A DNA stretch of 64,000 bases from an uncultured Acidobacteriia bacterium (GCA_903851195.1 CAINNJ010000025.1:124001-188000); one strand, 5' to 3'. Shown: positions 26,162 to 34,811, counted from the first letter of the stretch. Notes: generated from the letters alone by a model not told the origin. Program-made: numbers and translations.

Positions 26162-27397
26162 TCAGACGAGCAGGGCGAGCGTGGCTGCGAGGAGCGCCGG
26201 CGGCATGACGAAAAGGCCGATGCGGAGGAACCGCGCGGCCGAGACGTGAACGCCCTCGCGGCGCAGGGCGACGAGCCAGAGGATGGTGGCGAGCGAACCG
26301 GTGACGGAGAGGTTGGGGCCGAGATCGACGCCGAGGAGCAGGGCGTTGCGGAGGTGAAGAGGAGCCGCGGAGGCGGCGAGCGCGTCGCCGGTGAGGAGTC
26401 CGGAAGGCAGGTTGTTCATCACGTTGGAAAGAGCGGCGATGCCGAAGGAGGCGGCGAGGCTTCCGGCGGGCGGGGACCAGAGAGCGAGGGCGTGGAGGAT
26501 GGCCGCGCCCTGCTGCTTCGCGCCCGCGTTCTGCAGGGCTTCGACGAGGATGAAGAGCCCGGCGACCAGGGGGAGGACGCTCCAGGAAACGCCGCGAACC
26601 AGCGGGGCGAGGCGTTGGCCGGCGGTCGCGGGGAGGATCGCAAGGAGGGCGGAGGAGAAGGTCCAGATGCCGAGATTGCGTCCCGTGGCGGACGCGGCGA
26701 GCAGCACGAGTCCGGTGGCCAGGATGCCGGCGACGGCGCGGCGTCCGGCGGGTTCGAGGGGGGACATCGGGATATTGGTGGCGATGCCGCCGGCCAAATC
26801 TTTGCGACAGGCGAACCACAGCGCGAAAAAGGTCACGGCGATGGAAGCGAGCGAGGGCAGCAGGAAGGTGCGGAGCCACGGTAGCAGGGGCGGCAGGGCG
26901 GAACCGTAGACGACCAGGTTCGCGGGGTTCGAGACGGGCAGGACGAAGCTGGCGGCGTTCGCGATGAGGGCGCAGGCGAAGAGCGAGGGCAGCGGGCGGG
27001 CACGGGCTTTGGAGACGGCGGCGAAGACGGCGGGAGTGAGCACGACCGCCGTGGCGTCATTCGAGAGAAAGACGGTAACGGCGATACCGACCGCGTAAAC
27101 GAGGGCGAAGAGGCGTGTGCCGGAGCCGCCGGCGGCCTGGACGGCGTGGCAGGCGAGCCAGTCGAAGACGCCTTCGCGGCGCGCGAGTTCGGAGAGCAGC
27201 ATCATGCCGGAAAGGAACAGGCAGACGTCGAGCGCTTTCGCGACGGCGGCCGCGGCGGCTCCGAAGGTGATGAGCCGGAAGGCCAGCAGGGCGAGCGCGC
27301 CGAGACACGCCCAGATCGCTTCCGGCCACTGTTTGGGACGCAGCAGGATACCGAGGATGGTGAGACCGGCGATTGCCCAGGTGAGCAGAATGTTCAA
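26162..27397 (-). CDS. ArsB/NhaD-type membrane permease (arsenite or Na+/H+ exchange)
   Basis: 411 residues, start TTG that overlaps the stop of the upstream HAD gene (TTGA). About eleven hydrophobic segments are visible. FLSNDATAVVLTPAVF near residue 110 and FVLPVSNPANLVVYG near 150 are signatures of the ArsB branch of the ion transporter superfamily, and a mirrored SNVMNNLPSGLL occurs near 330. Family members export arsenite or exchange cations. No arsR or arsC lies nearby, so arsenic resistance is not proven by context; it is the last gene of a cutA-HAD-permease operon, which hints at general metal or ion balance. Confidence 0.82.
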   Translation of the reverse strand: MNILLTWAIAGLTILGILLRPKQWPEAIWACLGALALLAFRLITFGAAAAAVAKALDVCLFLSGMMLLSELARREGVFDWLACHAVQAAGGSGTRLFALVYAVGIAVTVFLSNDATAVVLTPAVFAAVSKARARPLPSLFACALIANAASFVLPVSNPANLVVYGSALPPLLPWLRTFLLPSLASIAVTFFALWFACRKDLAGGIATNIPMSPLEPAGRRAVAGILATGLVLLAASATGRNLGIWTFSSALLAILPATAGQRLAPLVRGVSWSVLPLVAGLFILVEALQNAGAKQQGAAILHALALWSPPAGSLAASFGIAALSNVMNNLPSGLLTGDALAASAAPLHLRNALLLGVDLGPNLSVTGSLATILWLVALRREGVHVSAARFLRIGLFVMPPALLAATLALLV

Positions 27398-28053
27398 GGG
27401 GTGAGCATTTCGCGCGCCATCCAGCTTTCGAGTCTGGCGTCAAGGAAGTCGGGGACGAGGAGGGAGACGCCGGGAAGGTGGTCATGGGTGGTGGCGATGC
27501 CGACGACGCGCATGCCGGCGGCGAGTCCGGCGGCGACTCCGGTTTCCGAATCCTCGAAGACGACGCAGTGGTGCGGGGGGACACCGAGTTGATCGGCGGC
27601 GCGGAGGTAGATTTCCGGGTGCGGTTTGGGATTGCTGACCTGATGGCCGTCGATGGTGGCGCGGAAGAAGGGGCGGAGTTGGGCTGCGTCGAGGACGAAG
27701 TTGACGTTGGCCGGCTCGGCGTTGGTGGCGACGGCGGCGGGGAGGTTTTGGTGGCGCAGGAGGAATTCGCGGACGCCGGGGACGAGGGAATCGGCGAGTC
27801 GCGGTTGGAGCATTTCGCGGTAGAGCGCTTCTTTGGCGGCGCCGTGGCGGAAAATTTCTTCGGGAGTGAGGGCGTCACCGAAGAAATCGCGAACGATTTC
27901 GTCGTTGCGTTTGCCGTACATGCGACGCTGCATGGCCTCGGTGGTTTCGATGCCGTGGCGGCGGTTGTATTCGGACCAGGTGAGGCGGTGGAGGGGGTTG
28001 GAGTCGACGAGGACGCCATCCATGTCGAAGAGGAGGGCGCGGATTTCAGCCAC
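27394..28053 (-). CDS. HAD-superfamily hydrolase, beta-phosphoglucomutase-like
   Basis: 219 residues from GTG 28053; a longer frame upstream is the shadow of cutA. Motif I LFDMDGVLVDS at the N-terminus (nucleophile first Asp, acid second Asp), a helical cap, motif II VATNAEP, motif III Lys in SNPKPHPEIYLRAA and motif IV VFEDSETGVAA are all in place. The family transfers or removes phosphate from sugar phosphates and similar small molecules; beta-phosphoglucomutase, phosphonatase or phosphatase activity cannot be told apart here. The start overlaps the end of cutA by eight bases and the stop overlaps the ArsB-type start, so the three genes are one operon. Confidence 0.9.
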   Translation of the reverse strand: MAEIRALLFDMDGVLVDSNPLHRLTWSEYNRRHGIETTEAMQRRMYGKRNDEIVRDFFGDALTPEEIFRHGAAKEALYREMLQPRLADSLVPGVREFLLRHQNLPAAVATNAEPANVNFVLDAAQLRPFFRATIDGHQVSNPKPHPEIYLRAADQLGVPPHHCVVFEDSETGVAAGLAAGMRVVGIATTHDHLPGVSLLVPDFLDARLESWMAREMLTP

Positions 28054-28378
28054 GGGAGTCACCGGTGAGTTCGGCGTCGAGCCAGGCGAGGAAGTTGGGG
28101 GAGCCGGCGACGATGGGGAGGGCCATGACTTCGGGGAGTTCGTAAGAATGGGAGGTTTCGAGGCGGAGACGGACCTGCTCGAAGAGGTCACGTGACGATT
28201 TAATGACGAGGAGCCATTCGGTGGAAGTCTGGACCTGCTCCTTCCAGCGGTAGTAACTCATAATTCGCGGAATTACGTTGACACAGGCGGCGAGCCTTGT
28301 CTCGACGAGTTGCCGCGCCAGGCGCTCCGCCTCCTCCGCGGAATCGCAGGTGCTGAAAACAACGATCTTATCTGTCAT
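28046..28378 (-). CDS. cutA: CutA family divalent-cation tolerance protein
   Basis: 110 residues from ATG 28378. The start was placed at MTDKIVVFSTC because homologues begin there; the frame runs further upstream without support and would overlap the divergent ftsB-like gene. Conserved features: AERLARQLVETRLAACVN, SYYRWKEQVQ, EWLLVIKSS and HSYELPEVMALPI. CutA forms a compact trimer with a ferredoxin-like fold and is linked to copper tolerance in E. coli; its exact role is unclear. First gene of the cutA-HAD-permease operon. Confidence 0.93.
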   Translation of the reverse strand: MTDKIVVFSTCDSAEEAERLARQLVETRLAACVNVIPRIMSYYRWKEQVQTSTEWLLVIKSSRDLFEQVRLRLETSHSYELPEVMALPIVAGSPNFLAWLDAELTGDSRG

Positions 28379-28442
28379 CTTGATGGGGTTGAAGTTACTT
28401 TCTTTTCTTACTCTGTTACCATTGTCTCTCGAAGCCTCAGCG

Positions 28443-28736
28443 ATGAAGATCTCCGGCATCCGAACAATTTACGCGGCGGTTGTGCTGTGCGGAATTGTGT
28501 ATGCATTTATTGTGTTACGCGGCGAGAACGGGATACCCGGTCTGCTGGCGAAGCGGCGGCAGGTACAGGAATTCGAGCAGACGAATCAGCAGCTGGTCCG
28601 GGAAATTGAGCAGAAGAAGGAACGAATCCAGAGGCTGCAGGACAATCCGGGTGAGCAGGAGTATGAAATCCGGCAGAGATTGAAGCTGGCGAAGCCGGGC
28701 GAGAAGATTTATATTCTGGACGACAAGAAGCGGTAG
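28443..28736 (+). CDS. FtsB/DivIC-like septum formation initiator
   Basis: 97 residues from ATG 28443. A single N-terminal membrane helix (IRTIYAAVVLCGIVYAFIVL) is followed by a coiled coil (about 40-72: RRQVQEFEQTNQQLVREIEQ) and the family ending EYEIRQRLKLAKPGEKIYIL, in which the KPGE motif is diagnostic. FtsB/DivIC proteins form a complex with FtsL and FtsQ at the division site in the inner membrane. It diverges from cutA (64-bp gap) and precedes the tRNA gene. A longer upstream in-frame start is rejected because it would overlap cutA. Confidence 0.88.
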   Translation: MKISGIRTIYAAVVLCGIVYAFIVLRGENGIPGLLAKRRQVQEFEQTNQQLVREIEQKKERIQRLQDNPGEQEYEIRQRLKLAKPGEKIYILDDKKR

Positions 28737-28758
28737 GGGCGGGCGGTGAAGAGGGGCG

Positions 28759-28767
28759 TGATATAAA
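28759..28767 (+). promoter_or_regulatory. Extended -10 promoter of the tRNA-Thr gene
   Basis: TGATATAAA at 28759-28767 has the TGn motif plus a near-consensus -10. It lies 30 bp before the mature tRNA end. No -35 match is seen. Confidence 0.5.
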
Positions 28768-28796
28768 GGGAGAAGCCCTTTGTAGTTGTCCTGAAG

Positions 28797-28872
28797 GCCA
28801 CCCTAGCTCAGTTGGTAGAGCGGCTGATTCGTAATCAGCAGGTCGCCGGTTCGATCCCGGCGGGTGGCTCCA
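28797..28872 (+). tRNA. tRNA-Thr (anticodon CGT)
   Basis: 76 nt. Acceptor arms GCCACCC (28797-28803) and GGGTGGC (28862-28868) pair fully; D-arm CTAGCTCAGTTGGTAGAG; anticodon stem GCTGA/TCAGC with loop TTCGTAA, so the anticodon is CGT, reading ACG (Thr). T-arm CGCCGGTTCGATCCCGGCG; discriminator T and an encoded CCA (28870-28872). Confidence 0.97.
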
Positions 28873-29127
28873 GATAAATCCTTTTAATCCATAAATTTAC
28901 GTTTTTGGCGGTTCCGGTTTACGGGTTTATTTTGCCCGAGTGTGTCAGAAACTGTGCTTTCATTGGCTAACCTGTTCCGTTTGGAAAGCGCCTCCCGTTT
29001 CAATCTGCAATCTCATGTTCGATTCCTTCTTTTCGCGTCACAGCCGAGGTGAGTTGCCCCGATGTGTGGACCGGGTACTGTCCTTTGCAGTTACAGGCAG
29101 GCCACGGGTCCCTTTGGACGCCCGCGG
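28873..29127. other. AT-richer spacer after tRNA-Thr, no gene seen
   Basis: The first 60 bases are clearly richer in A/T than the rest of the window. No integrase, no repeat of the tRNA 3' end and no inverted termini were found. The position between a tRNA gene and three gene remnants makes it a likely old insertion or deletion point. Confidence 0.4.
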
Positions 29128-29390
29128 TTACCGGTCGAAGTGGTCGGCCAGCGCGTAGATGTCCTGATTCAGCGCGCGCATCGCGTTCAGCAGGTCCGGA
29201 TACGGTTCGTAGCGCAGGTTCACGAGACCCTTGTTCGAATCGCGATTCGAAGGATCCGTGGTCTTATCGTCCGGATCGTTGTCGAGGTATTTGAACCAAT
29301 GCAACCCAACACAGGTCTTCGACTCCAGCAGCCCCAGCGCGAAGAGGGCGCGACGCCCATCGCCGAGTACGACATCGGCGTGAACGCGTT
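29128..29390 (-). pseudogene. C-terminal remnant of an agarase-like glycoside hydrolase
   Basis: On the minus strand, ending at TAA 29128-29130, a frame of about 80 codons reads ALGLLESKTCVGLHWFKYL, then DNDPDDKT, SNRDSNKGLVN, LRYEPYPDLLNAMRALN and ends LADHFDR. The HWF-Y--NDP and DSNKG--N-RYEPY pattern matches the last part of large secreted agarase- or beta-galactosidase-like hydrolases. There is no start, no catalytic domain, and the frame runs upstream directly into a toxin remnant in another frame. It is therefore a fragment left by a deletion. Family assignment is from memory of the motif. Confidence 0.6.
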
Positions 29391-29395
29391 GGGGA

Positions 29396-29548
29396 TTGCG
29401 ACGCGGCCTGACGCAAGACAGCTTCGTCGTCGAGACCGTCCAATCGGGTTGCCTGAGCCGTCTGAAAATCGACGCGGGGCTCGCGACGCAGCGTCGCGGC
29501 CACGATGATCCCTTTCGGGTCGTTATCCGCCTGAAACAGGATGCTCAA
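29396..29548 (-). pseudogene. Truncated DUF5615 PIN-like toxin
   Basis: From TTG 29548, which overlaps the stop of the antitoxin remnant as TTGA, about 51 codons read LSILFQADNDPKGIIVAATL, RREPRVDFQTAQA and LDGLDDEAVLRQAASQ. This matches the start of DUF5615 proteins (FQADADL...VDFQTA...L...DD..VL..AA). Intact members continue with a LVTHDRRTMP-like segment, but here the homology stops at the junction with the glycoside hydrolase tail. Catalytic residues downstream are lost, so it cannot be functional. Confidence 0.68.
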
Positions 29549-29785
29549 TGCTTCGCCAGGTCCCGCGTTGAGATCTCGTGACGGGCGCGCTCGAGCCGTG
29601 CGCACAGTTCGGGGCGGCTTTCGCTCAGAGGCGAGAGGGAGCGCCCGATCTCCGCTTCCCCTTCGCGGATGTTGCAATCGACCTCTGGCTCATGAGCAAG
29701 ATAGAAGGCAGACGACGGAATCCAGGGAGACACGCGTGCCGGCAACGTAGAATCCGCCGTTGCGCTGTTCGATGTATTCACTTCG
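29545..29785 (-). pseudogene. Internally deleted, frameshifted DUF433 antitoxin
   Basis: Two frames hold the two ends of one DUF433 protein. Frame one (from about 29782 downward) reads SEYIEQRNGGFYVAGTRVSL and DSVV; frame two reads SAFYLAHEPEVDCNIREGEA and continues to RLERARHEISTRDLAKH, stop 29545. Intact relatives have about 30 residues between these parts (the helix-turn-helix-like ESFP...L-EQVYGAI region), which are missing. The result is a deletion plus frameshift in the DNA-binding part. Together with the toxin remnant it is a dead copy of the pair found intact at 58.4-59 kb. Confidence 0.72.
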
Positions 29786-30020
29786 CCCCCTGTTTCCAGT
29801 ATAGAAGTTTCGGGAAAATGCGAGTTGTGTGAAACTCGCACCGATGGTGCTGCCCGCGATGCTGCATCGCACTGTTCCGCTCGCTCTCCTGCGCCTACGA
29901 AACGCACGCGGTGCCGCAGAAGCAGCAGCGATTTCTCTGCCAAATATTAAATCGCGAACTCGTGATCGATATCTTCCGCCTTCTGCGCCCTTTCTGTTGT
30001 AAGGAGTCGCAAAAAGCAAT
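29786..30020. other. Upstream region of the large secreted protein gene, no gene seen
   Basis: No convincing coding frame. On the minus strand TATACT near 29798-29803 could be the old promoter of the dead antitoxin. On the plus strand AAGGAG (30001-30006) is the only ribosome-binding sequence ahead of ATG 30021, at an unusually long spacing of 14. Confidence 0.35.
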
Positions 30021-33000
30021 ATGCAGAGAATTTATTTCCGGGGATTCGCGATGGCCGGCCTCGCTGCCGCGTTCGTGGCCGGGGCCTGCGCCCAGTCCAT
30101 CGCCTTTGCTCCCCAATCGCCGAGTATCGGCGTCAAGTCCACCGTGCAATTCGCCGCTCACGTCAGCGGGGGCCTGAGTTCTGCGGTACAGTGGTCGGTC
30201 GCCGGGGTGACCGGCGGCAACGGCACGAACGGCACCATCTCCCAGAACGGCCTGTACACCGCGCCGGCCAGTCTGCCGGCGCAGAATCCCGTCACGGTGA
30301 CCGTGACCAGCGTGGCGAACCCGTCGGTGTCCGCCTCCACCTTCGTTACCATTCTCGCGGCCGGGCCGACGGTCACGTCCGTCAGCCCCAATCCGCTGCC
30401 CACGGGCAGTTATACCGTAACCATACAGGGCTCCGGTTTCCAGCCGTATGCCGTAGTCCTGAATACGTCCAATAAGCAGACCATTCAGCTTGGCGCGGAT
30501 TCGGTGACGCCGACGACGATCGTGGCATCCGGCTGGCAGGCCAACGCGAGCAGCGCCGTGTTTTCCGTCAAGAACCCCGGCAGCGTGGCGAGCAACAGCA
30601 TCACGGTCCCGGTAGTCAGTTCCACGCCGACGTTCGCCCTGACCGTGGCGAACGGCTCGGGCGGCGGCTCGTATGCCGCGGGCACGGTGGTCACCGTCAC
30701 CGCCAACACGCCCCCGGCCGGCCAGAAGTTTACCGGCTGGACCGGCGCTACTGTCGCCAACCCGGCATCCGTCACCACCACTCTGGTGATGCCGGCGTCG
30801 AGCGTTGCGCTGGCCGCAAACTACAGTTCGTCGACAGCCATGTCTTACGCGCTAACCGTGGTCGGCGGGGCCGGCAGCGGAACCTACGCGGCGGGCGCCA
30901 CGGTGACCATCACCGCGAACGCGCCTCCGGCCGGCCAGGCCTTTGTGAACTGGACCGGAGCGGCGGTCGGCAACGCGGCATCCATGAGCACCAGCCTGAC
31001 CATGCCCGCCGCGCCCACCACCGTAACCGCCAACTACACCACCGGCGCCAATCTGTACAACCTGACCGTGAATAACGGCAGTGGTTCCGGGAACTACGCC
31101 GCGGGCACCCAGGTGACGATCACCGCAAACGCCGCGCCTCTGGGCCTGGCCTTCTCGGGCTGGAGCGGGCAGCAGGTCGCGAACACCAACGCCACCACGA
31201 CAACGCTCATCATGCCCGCATGGACCACGACGGTGAGCGCAAGCTTCTACCCGGTCCCGAACGCCATCCCGTTCCCGGTCACCACGCATCCGCGCGTGTG
31301 GATCACCACCAGCGACGTTCCTCGTCTGCAGTCCTGGGCGACCTCTTCGAATCCGGTCTACCAGAACGGCCTGCTGCCGGTGTTGCAGAAGGCCGTGTCG
31401 GATTACGAGACGCAGTTCTTCCCGGGCGGCGTCGCCAATCCCAACTACCCGGATCCGGGCGACGTGCAGGGTTACACCGGCATCCTCACCGAACAGACCG
31501 CAGTGGTTCTGGCTCTGAACTCGCTGATCGATTCCGGCGCCGCCAATCGCATCAAATATGCGCAGTATGCGCGCAACCTGCTGATGTACGCGATGAATCA
31601 GGCGGCGCTCGGACACGCGGCCAACCTGCCTTTCCGCGATCCGGCTTTCGCGGTTTACAACCGCGCCAACGGCTCGGGTGAGCAGTGGCCTCTGATCGTG
31701 GACTGGATTTACAGCGCCGTGGATGCGCAGGGCCAGCCGATTCTCACCTCGGCCGATAAGCGCACCATCCGCAACGTGTTCCTGATGTGGGCGAACGATT
31801 GCATCAATGCCTCCACCACGGGCGGCGACCATCCGGTTCCCATCGGCGCCACCAATACGACGCAGTTGCTGCCCAACCAGCTGCCCTATCGCCTGGCGGC
31901 CAACAACTACTACTCCGGCCATGTCCGTGAGCTGACCATGATGTCTCTGGCCATCGACCCGGCCGACGATCCGGCGCTCGACCCGGCGCGTCCGCCGCAG
32001 GTTCTGGGCAACTCCCTCCGCAGTTACATCGCGAACGCGACCGGCTCCTGGCTTTATCAGCAGTGGGCGATGTACGGCGAGCCGGCGGCAGTCGCGTCGG
32101 CCTACGGCATCCCGGGCGGCGGCGCCGGGTTCGGGCTCGCCAGCGGCGGCTTGCCCCCGGAAGGCATGCTTTACGGAGTCTCCTACGCGACCGTTCTGGG
32201 AGAACTCCTGGCTCTGCAGACGGCGGGCTTCAACAATCCCTCCTACGCGGGGCCGCAGATCGCCATGATCAATACGCCCATGTGGGACCGTTTCGTGCGC
32301 GGTGTGTTCACGTCTTTAACACCCGCCCCGAAGACGTTTTCGGGCTCTGAATCCTATCTGGGCGACGTGTACCAGCTGACCACCTACGGCGATCTGCTGC
32401 GCTTCTTCGTCACGCCGGACTACATGGCCCCGTTCGCGCTCCTGTCGCTGCTGGAAGGGCAGCAGGGCAGCACGGCGCACCTGACCGAAGCGCGCTGGTT
32501 CTCCTACAACGTGGTGCAGGGCGGGCCGGCTGCGTTCTACCAGCGCATGCTGACTCCGTACTCCATCACCCACACTTTGCTCTACTTTCTGTTGTTCGAT
32601 CCGGCCGTGAACCCGGCAAGCATTCCCGATCCGCGCCCCGGATATCCGACCACGTTTATCGACGCGCCGCAGAGCCGTCTGGTGAGCCACAGCGACTGGT
32701 CGCAGAACGGCACGATGTTCGACTATAAAGCCACCTGGGAATCCATCAACCACCAGGATGGCAATGCGGGCCAGTTCGAACTGTTCCGCAAGGGCGAATG
32801 GCTGACCAGGGAACTCTCGAACTACGACGACCATGGCCTCGGCCTGACCTGCTATTACCACAACACGCTGTGCCTGCAGAACACGAGTCCGGACGGCAAT
32901 CCGCAGGTGGGCTATTTTGAAGCGGGCGAACTGGCCAAAGGCGGCCAGTGGATCCTGGCCGAGAACGCGGGCGATCCGACGACTCAGTTCAGCAAGGGCA

Positions 33001-33719
33001 CGGGTTATTACTACGCCAACAGCGATCTGACGAAGCTCTACAACCGGCCGAACCCGTGGACCCCGAGCGCGAGCATCGATAACATCACCCAGGCGACCCG
33101 CTCGATCCTGTGGCTCAACAACGACTACATCGTGGTCTACGACCGCGCCACGTCAAAGAACGCCGGCCTGTTCAAGCGCTTCAACCTGACGCTTCTCACT
33201 AACCCGACCATTGCGGGCAACACTCTGACCGAGACGCTGCCGGGCGGGCAGCAGTTATTCCTGCAGAGCCTGCTCCCGGCCAATGCCGCGATCACCGCCC
33301 GCAACACGGCGGGCGATCTGACGACAGTCGCGGAACTGGAACCGGCCCAATATGTAGCGACCGTGCAGGATTCCTCCAACCCGGCCGATACGCGGTTCCT
33401 GCATGTGCTGCAGGGGGCCGACTCCGGCGTCGCCATGGTTCACGCCGTGCGCGTCCAGAGCAACGCCGGGGCGGCCTTCGACGGCGCGGCCTTCGGCTCC
33501 AACGCCGTCTACTTCCCGGTCACGGCGGCGCCTGGAATCTCCTCCACGACGCTCAGCGCGCCCTCGGACGTTCATACCGCCTATATCACCGGCCTGACGC
33601 CGAATGCCGGATACAGCGTGAATGTCCAGACCAACTCCGGCGGCAGCACGCTGGTGGTGAATGCCAACGCCGCGGGCTCGCTTACGGACGCGGCCGGAGT
33701 GCTGCGGATCGCGTTCTGA
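30021..33719 (+). CDS. Giant secreted protein: Ig-like, IPT-like, three InlB-type repeats, heparinase II/III-like C-terminal half
   Basis: 1232 residues with a signal peptide (MAGLAAAFVAGACAQ after a short basic start). Residues about 25-112 form a bacterial Ig-like domain (SVAGVTGGNGTNGTIS, NGLYTAPASL), 113-200 an IPT/TIG-like domain (VTSVSPNPLPTGSYTVTIQGSGF). Three repeats of about 68 residues follow (about 203-412), each with NGSGxGxYAAGTxVTITANxPPxGxxFxxWxG, the divergent InlB B-repeat. From about 423 (HPRVWITTSDVPRL) to the end the sequence looks like an alpha-toroid plus beta-sheet polysaccharide lyase (heparinase/alginate lyase type; DYKATWESINHQDGNAGQFE, FRKGEWLTRE). A role in cleaving acidic polysaccharide outside the cell is inferred; catalytic Tyr/His were not assigned. 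Confidence 0.8.
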   Translation: MQRIYFRGFAMAGLAAAFVAGACAQSIAFAPQSPSIGVKSTVQFAAHVSGGLSSAVQWSVAGVTGGNGTNGTISQNGLYTAPASLPAQNPVTVTVTSVANPSVSASTFVTILAAGPTVTSVSPNPLPTGSYTVTIQGSGFQPYAVVLNTSNKQTIQLGADSVTPTTIVASGWQANASSAVFSVKNPGSVASNSITVPVVSSTPTFALTVANGSGGGSYAAGTVVTVTANTPPAGQKFTGWTGATVANPASVTTTLVMPASSVALAANYSSSTAMSYALTVVGGAGSGTYAAGATVTITANAPPAGQAFVNWTGAAVGNAASMSTSLTMPAAPTTVTANYTTGANLYNLTVNNGSGSGNYAAGTQVTITANAAPLGLAFSGWSGQQVANTNATTTTLIMPAWTTTVSASFYPVPNAIPFPVTTHPRVWITTSDVPRLQSWATSSNPVYQNGLLPVLQKAVSDYETQFFPGGVANPNYPDPGDVQGYTGILTEQTAVVLALNSLIDSGAANRIKYAQYARNLLMYAMNQAALGHAANLPFRDPAFAVYNRANGSGEQWPLIVDWIYSAVDAQGQPILTSADKRTIRNVFLMWANDCINASTTGGDHPVPIGATNTTQLLPNQLPYRLAANNYYSGHVRELTMMSLAIDPADDPALDPARPPQVLGNSLRSYIANATGSWLYQQWAMYGEPAAVASAYGIPGGGAGFGLASGGLPPEGMLYGVSYATVLGELLALQTAGFNNPSYAGPQIAMINTPMWDRFVRGVFTSLTPAPKTFSGSESYLGDVYQLTTYGDLLRFFVTPDYMAPFALLSLLEGQQGSTAHLTEARWFSYNVVQGGPAAFYQRMLTPYSITHTLLYFLLFDPAVNPASIPDPRPGYPTTFIDAPQSRLVSHSDWSQNGTMFDYKATWESINHQDGNAGQFELFRKGEWLTRELSNYDDHGLGLTCYYHNTLCLQNTSPDGNPQVGYFEAGELAKGGQWILAENAGDPTTQFSKGTGYYYANSDLTKLYNRPNPWTPSASIDNITQATRSILWLNNDYIVVYDRATSKNAGLFKRFNLTLLTNPTIAGNTLTETLPGGQQLFLQSLLPANAAITARNTAGDLTTVAELEPAQYVATVQDSSNPADTRFLHVLQGADSGVAMVHAVRVQSNAGAAFDGAAFGSNAVYFPVTAAPGISSTTLSAPSDVHTAYITGLTPNAGYSVNVQTNSGGSTLVVNANAAGSLTDAAGVLRIAF

Positions 33720-33792
33720 TCGCGAGCCGGACGAAACGCCAGGGGGTGGCTGCACCCTGCCACCCCCGGCAACCATTCCTGAGGAAAAAGCA

Positions 33793-34779
33793 ATGAAAGG
33801 ACTGACAATGAAAACGAAATATCCGTTCGCGGGACTGATGGCCGTCGCGGTCATGGCGTCCGGCGCATCCGCAACCTCGCTGCAATTCGGCTACACGGGC
33901 GGGCTGCAGCAGAAGGAAATCACCACCAGCGGCACCTATTACATCCTTTTGGCCGCCGCGGAGGGCGGCTCGGCAGCCGGCGGGCTGGGGGGCGGCGGCT
34001 CTCTGATCGCGGGATCGGTAAACCTGACCGCCGGAACGGTCCTCGACTTGATCGTGGGCCAATCCGGCGCGACCGGCAACTTCGGCACGGGTTGGGGTGG
34101 CGGCGGCGGAGGAGGGACCTTCCTCTGGATTGACGGGCTTCCCGATCCGCTGTCGATCGCGGGTGGCGGCGGGGGCGCGGGTTACGCGTTCTCGGGCGGA
34201 ATCGCGGGTTCCAGCTTCCAGGAAGCCGGTTGGGACGGAACCGCCGACGGTGGCGGCACCGGCGGCGCCAGTGGCAGCGGTGGCTTGGGAGGGACCAGTT
34301 CGGACGTTGCGTTCAACGGAGGCGGCGGCGGGGGATGGACCGGCGCCGGGTCCGATGGTGTGGGCAACGCGCCCGGCACGGGGCTGGGAAGCGCCGGTGG
34401 GGGCGGATTCGGCGCGTTCTCATTTGCCGGCGGCGCCGGCGGCTGTGACGACTGCAGCGGCGGACCGTTTGCCAACGGCGGCTTCGGCGGCGGTGGCGGC
34501 GGCGGCTGGCAGGGTGGCGGAGGCGGCGGGGGGTACTCGGGTGGCGGTGGCGGCGATGGCAACGGCGGCGCCGGCGGGGCGGGTGGCTCTTACCTGAGTG
34601 CCTCGGTGTCGCTCCTGTTCTTCCAGGGCGGCGCCAATCCGGGGGACGGCTTTCTCCGGATCAGCGATAACCCGGCGGATCTCACGCCGTCGCCGGAACC
34701 GGGAACGATGGTACTCCTTGTGGTTGGCATGGGAACTCTCGGAATGTCCCGGAATCGACTGCAGAAGCTCTGGCGCTGA
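33793..34779 (+). CDS. Glycine-rich PEP-CTERM protein
   Basis: 328 residues. ATG 33793 has GAGGAAAAA before it; ATG 33808 is a second option. A signal peptide (about residues 1-32) is followed by FGYTGGLQQKEITTSGTYYI and a long Gly-rich region (about 60-290) with runs of GGGGGG, similar to the glycine-rich domain of ALK-type and bacterial surface proteins. It ends with a PEP-CTERM signal: SPEPGT, hydrophobic VLLVVGMGTLGM, basic tail SRNRLQKLWR. The protein is probably processed by an exosortase and may form an extracellular matrix or adhesive layer; this is inference. It follows the giant secreted protein by 73 bp on the same strand. Confidence 0.8.
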   Translation: MKGLTMKTKYPFAGLMAVAVMASGASATSLQFGYTGGLQQKEITTSGTYYILLAAAEGGSAAGGLGGGGSLIAGSVNLTAGTVLDLIVGQSGATGNFGTGWGGGGGGGTFLWIDGLPDPLSIAGGGGGAGYAFSGGIAGSSFQEAGWDGTADGGGTGGASGSGGLGGTSSDVAFNGGGGGGWTGAGSDGVGNAPGTGLGSAGGGGFGAFSFAGGAGGCDDCSGGPFANGGFGGGGGGGWQGGGGGGGYSGGGGGDGNGGAGGAGGSYLSASVSLLFFQGGANPGDGFLRISDNPADLTPSPEPGTMVLLVVGMGTLGMSRNRLQKLWR

Positions 34780-34811
34780 GCAAGCTTTGTTGCCGGGTTT
34801 CCGAACGTATG

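Noticed and set aside
26162-27397. Arsenic resistance operon
   Set aside because: Only an ArsB-like permease is present; no ArsR, ArsC or ArsA gene nearby, so the operon call is not supported.
28873-29127. Possible attachment site or insertion-sequence end after tRNA-Thr
   Set aside because: No repeat of the tRNA 3' end, no integrase or transposase and no inverted termini were found within the window.
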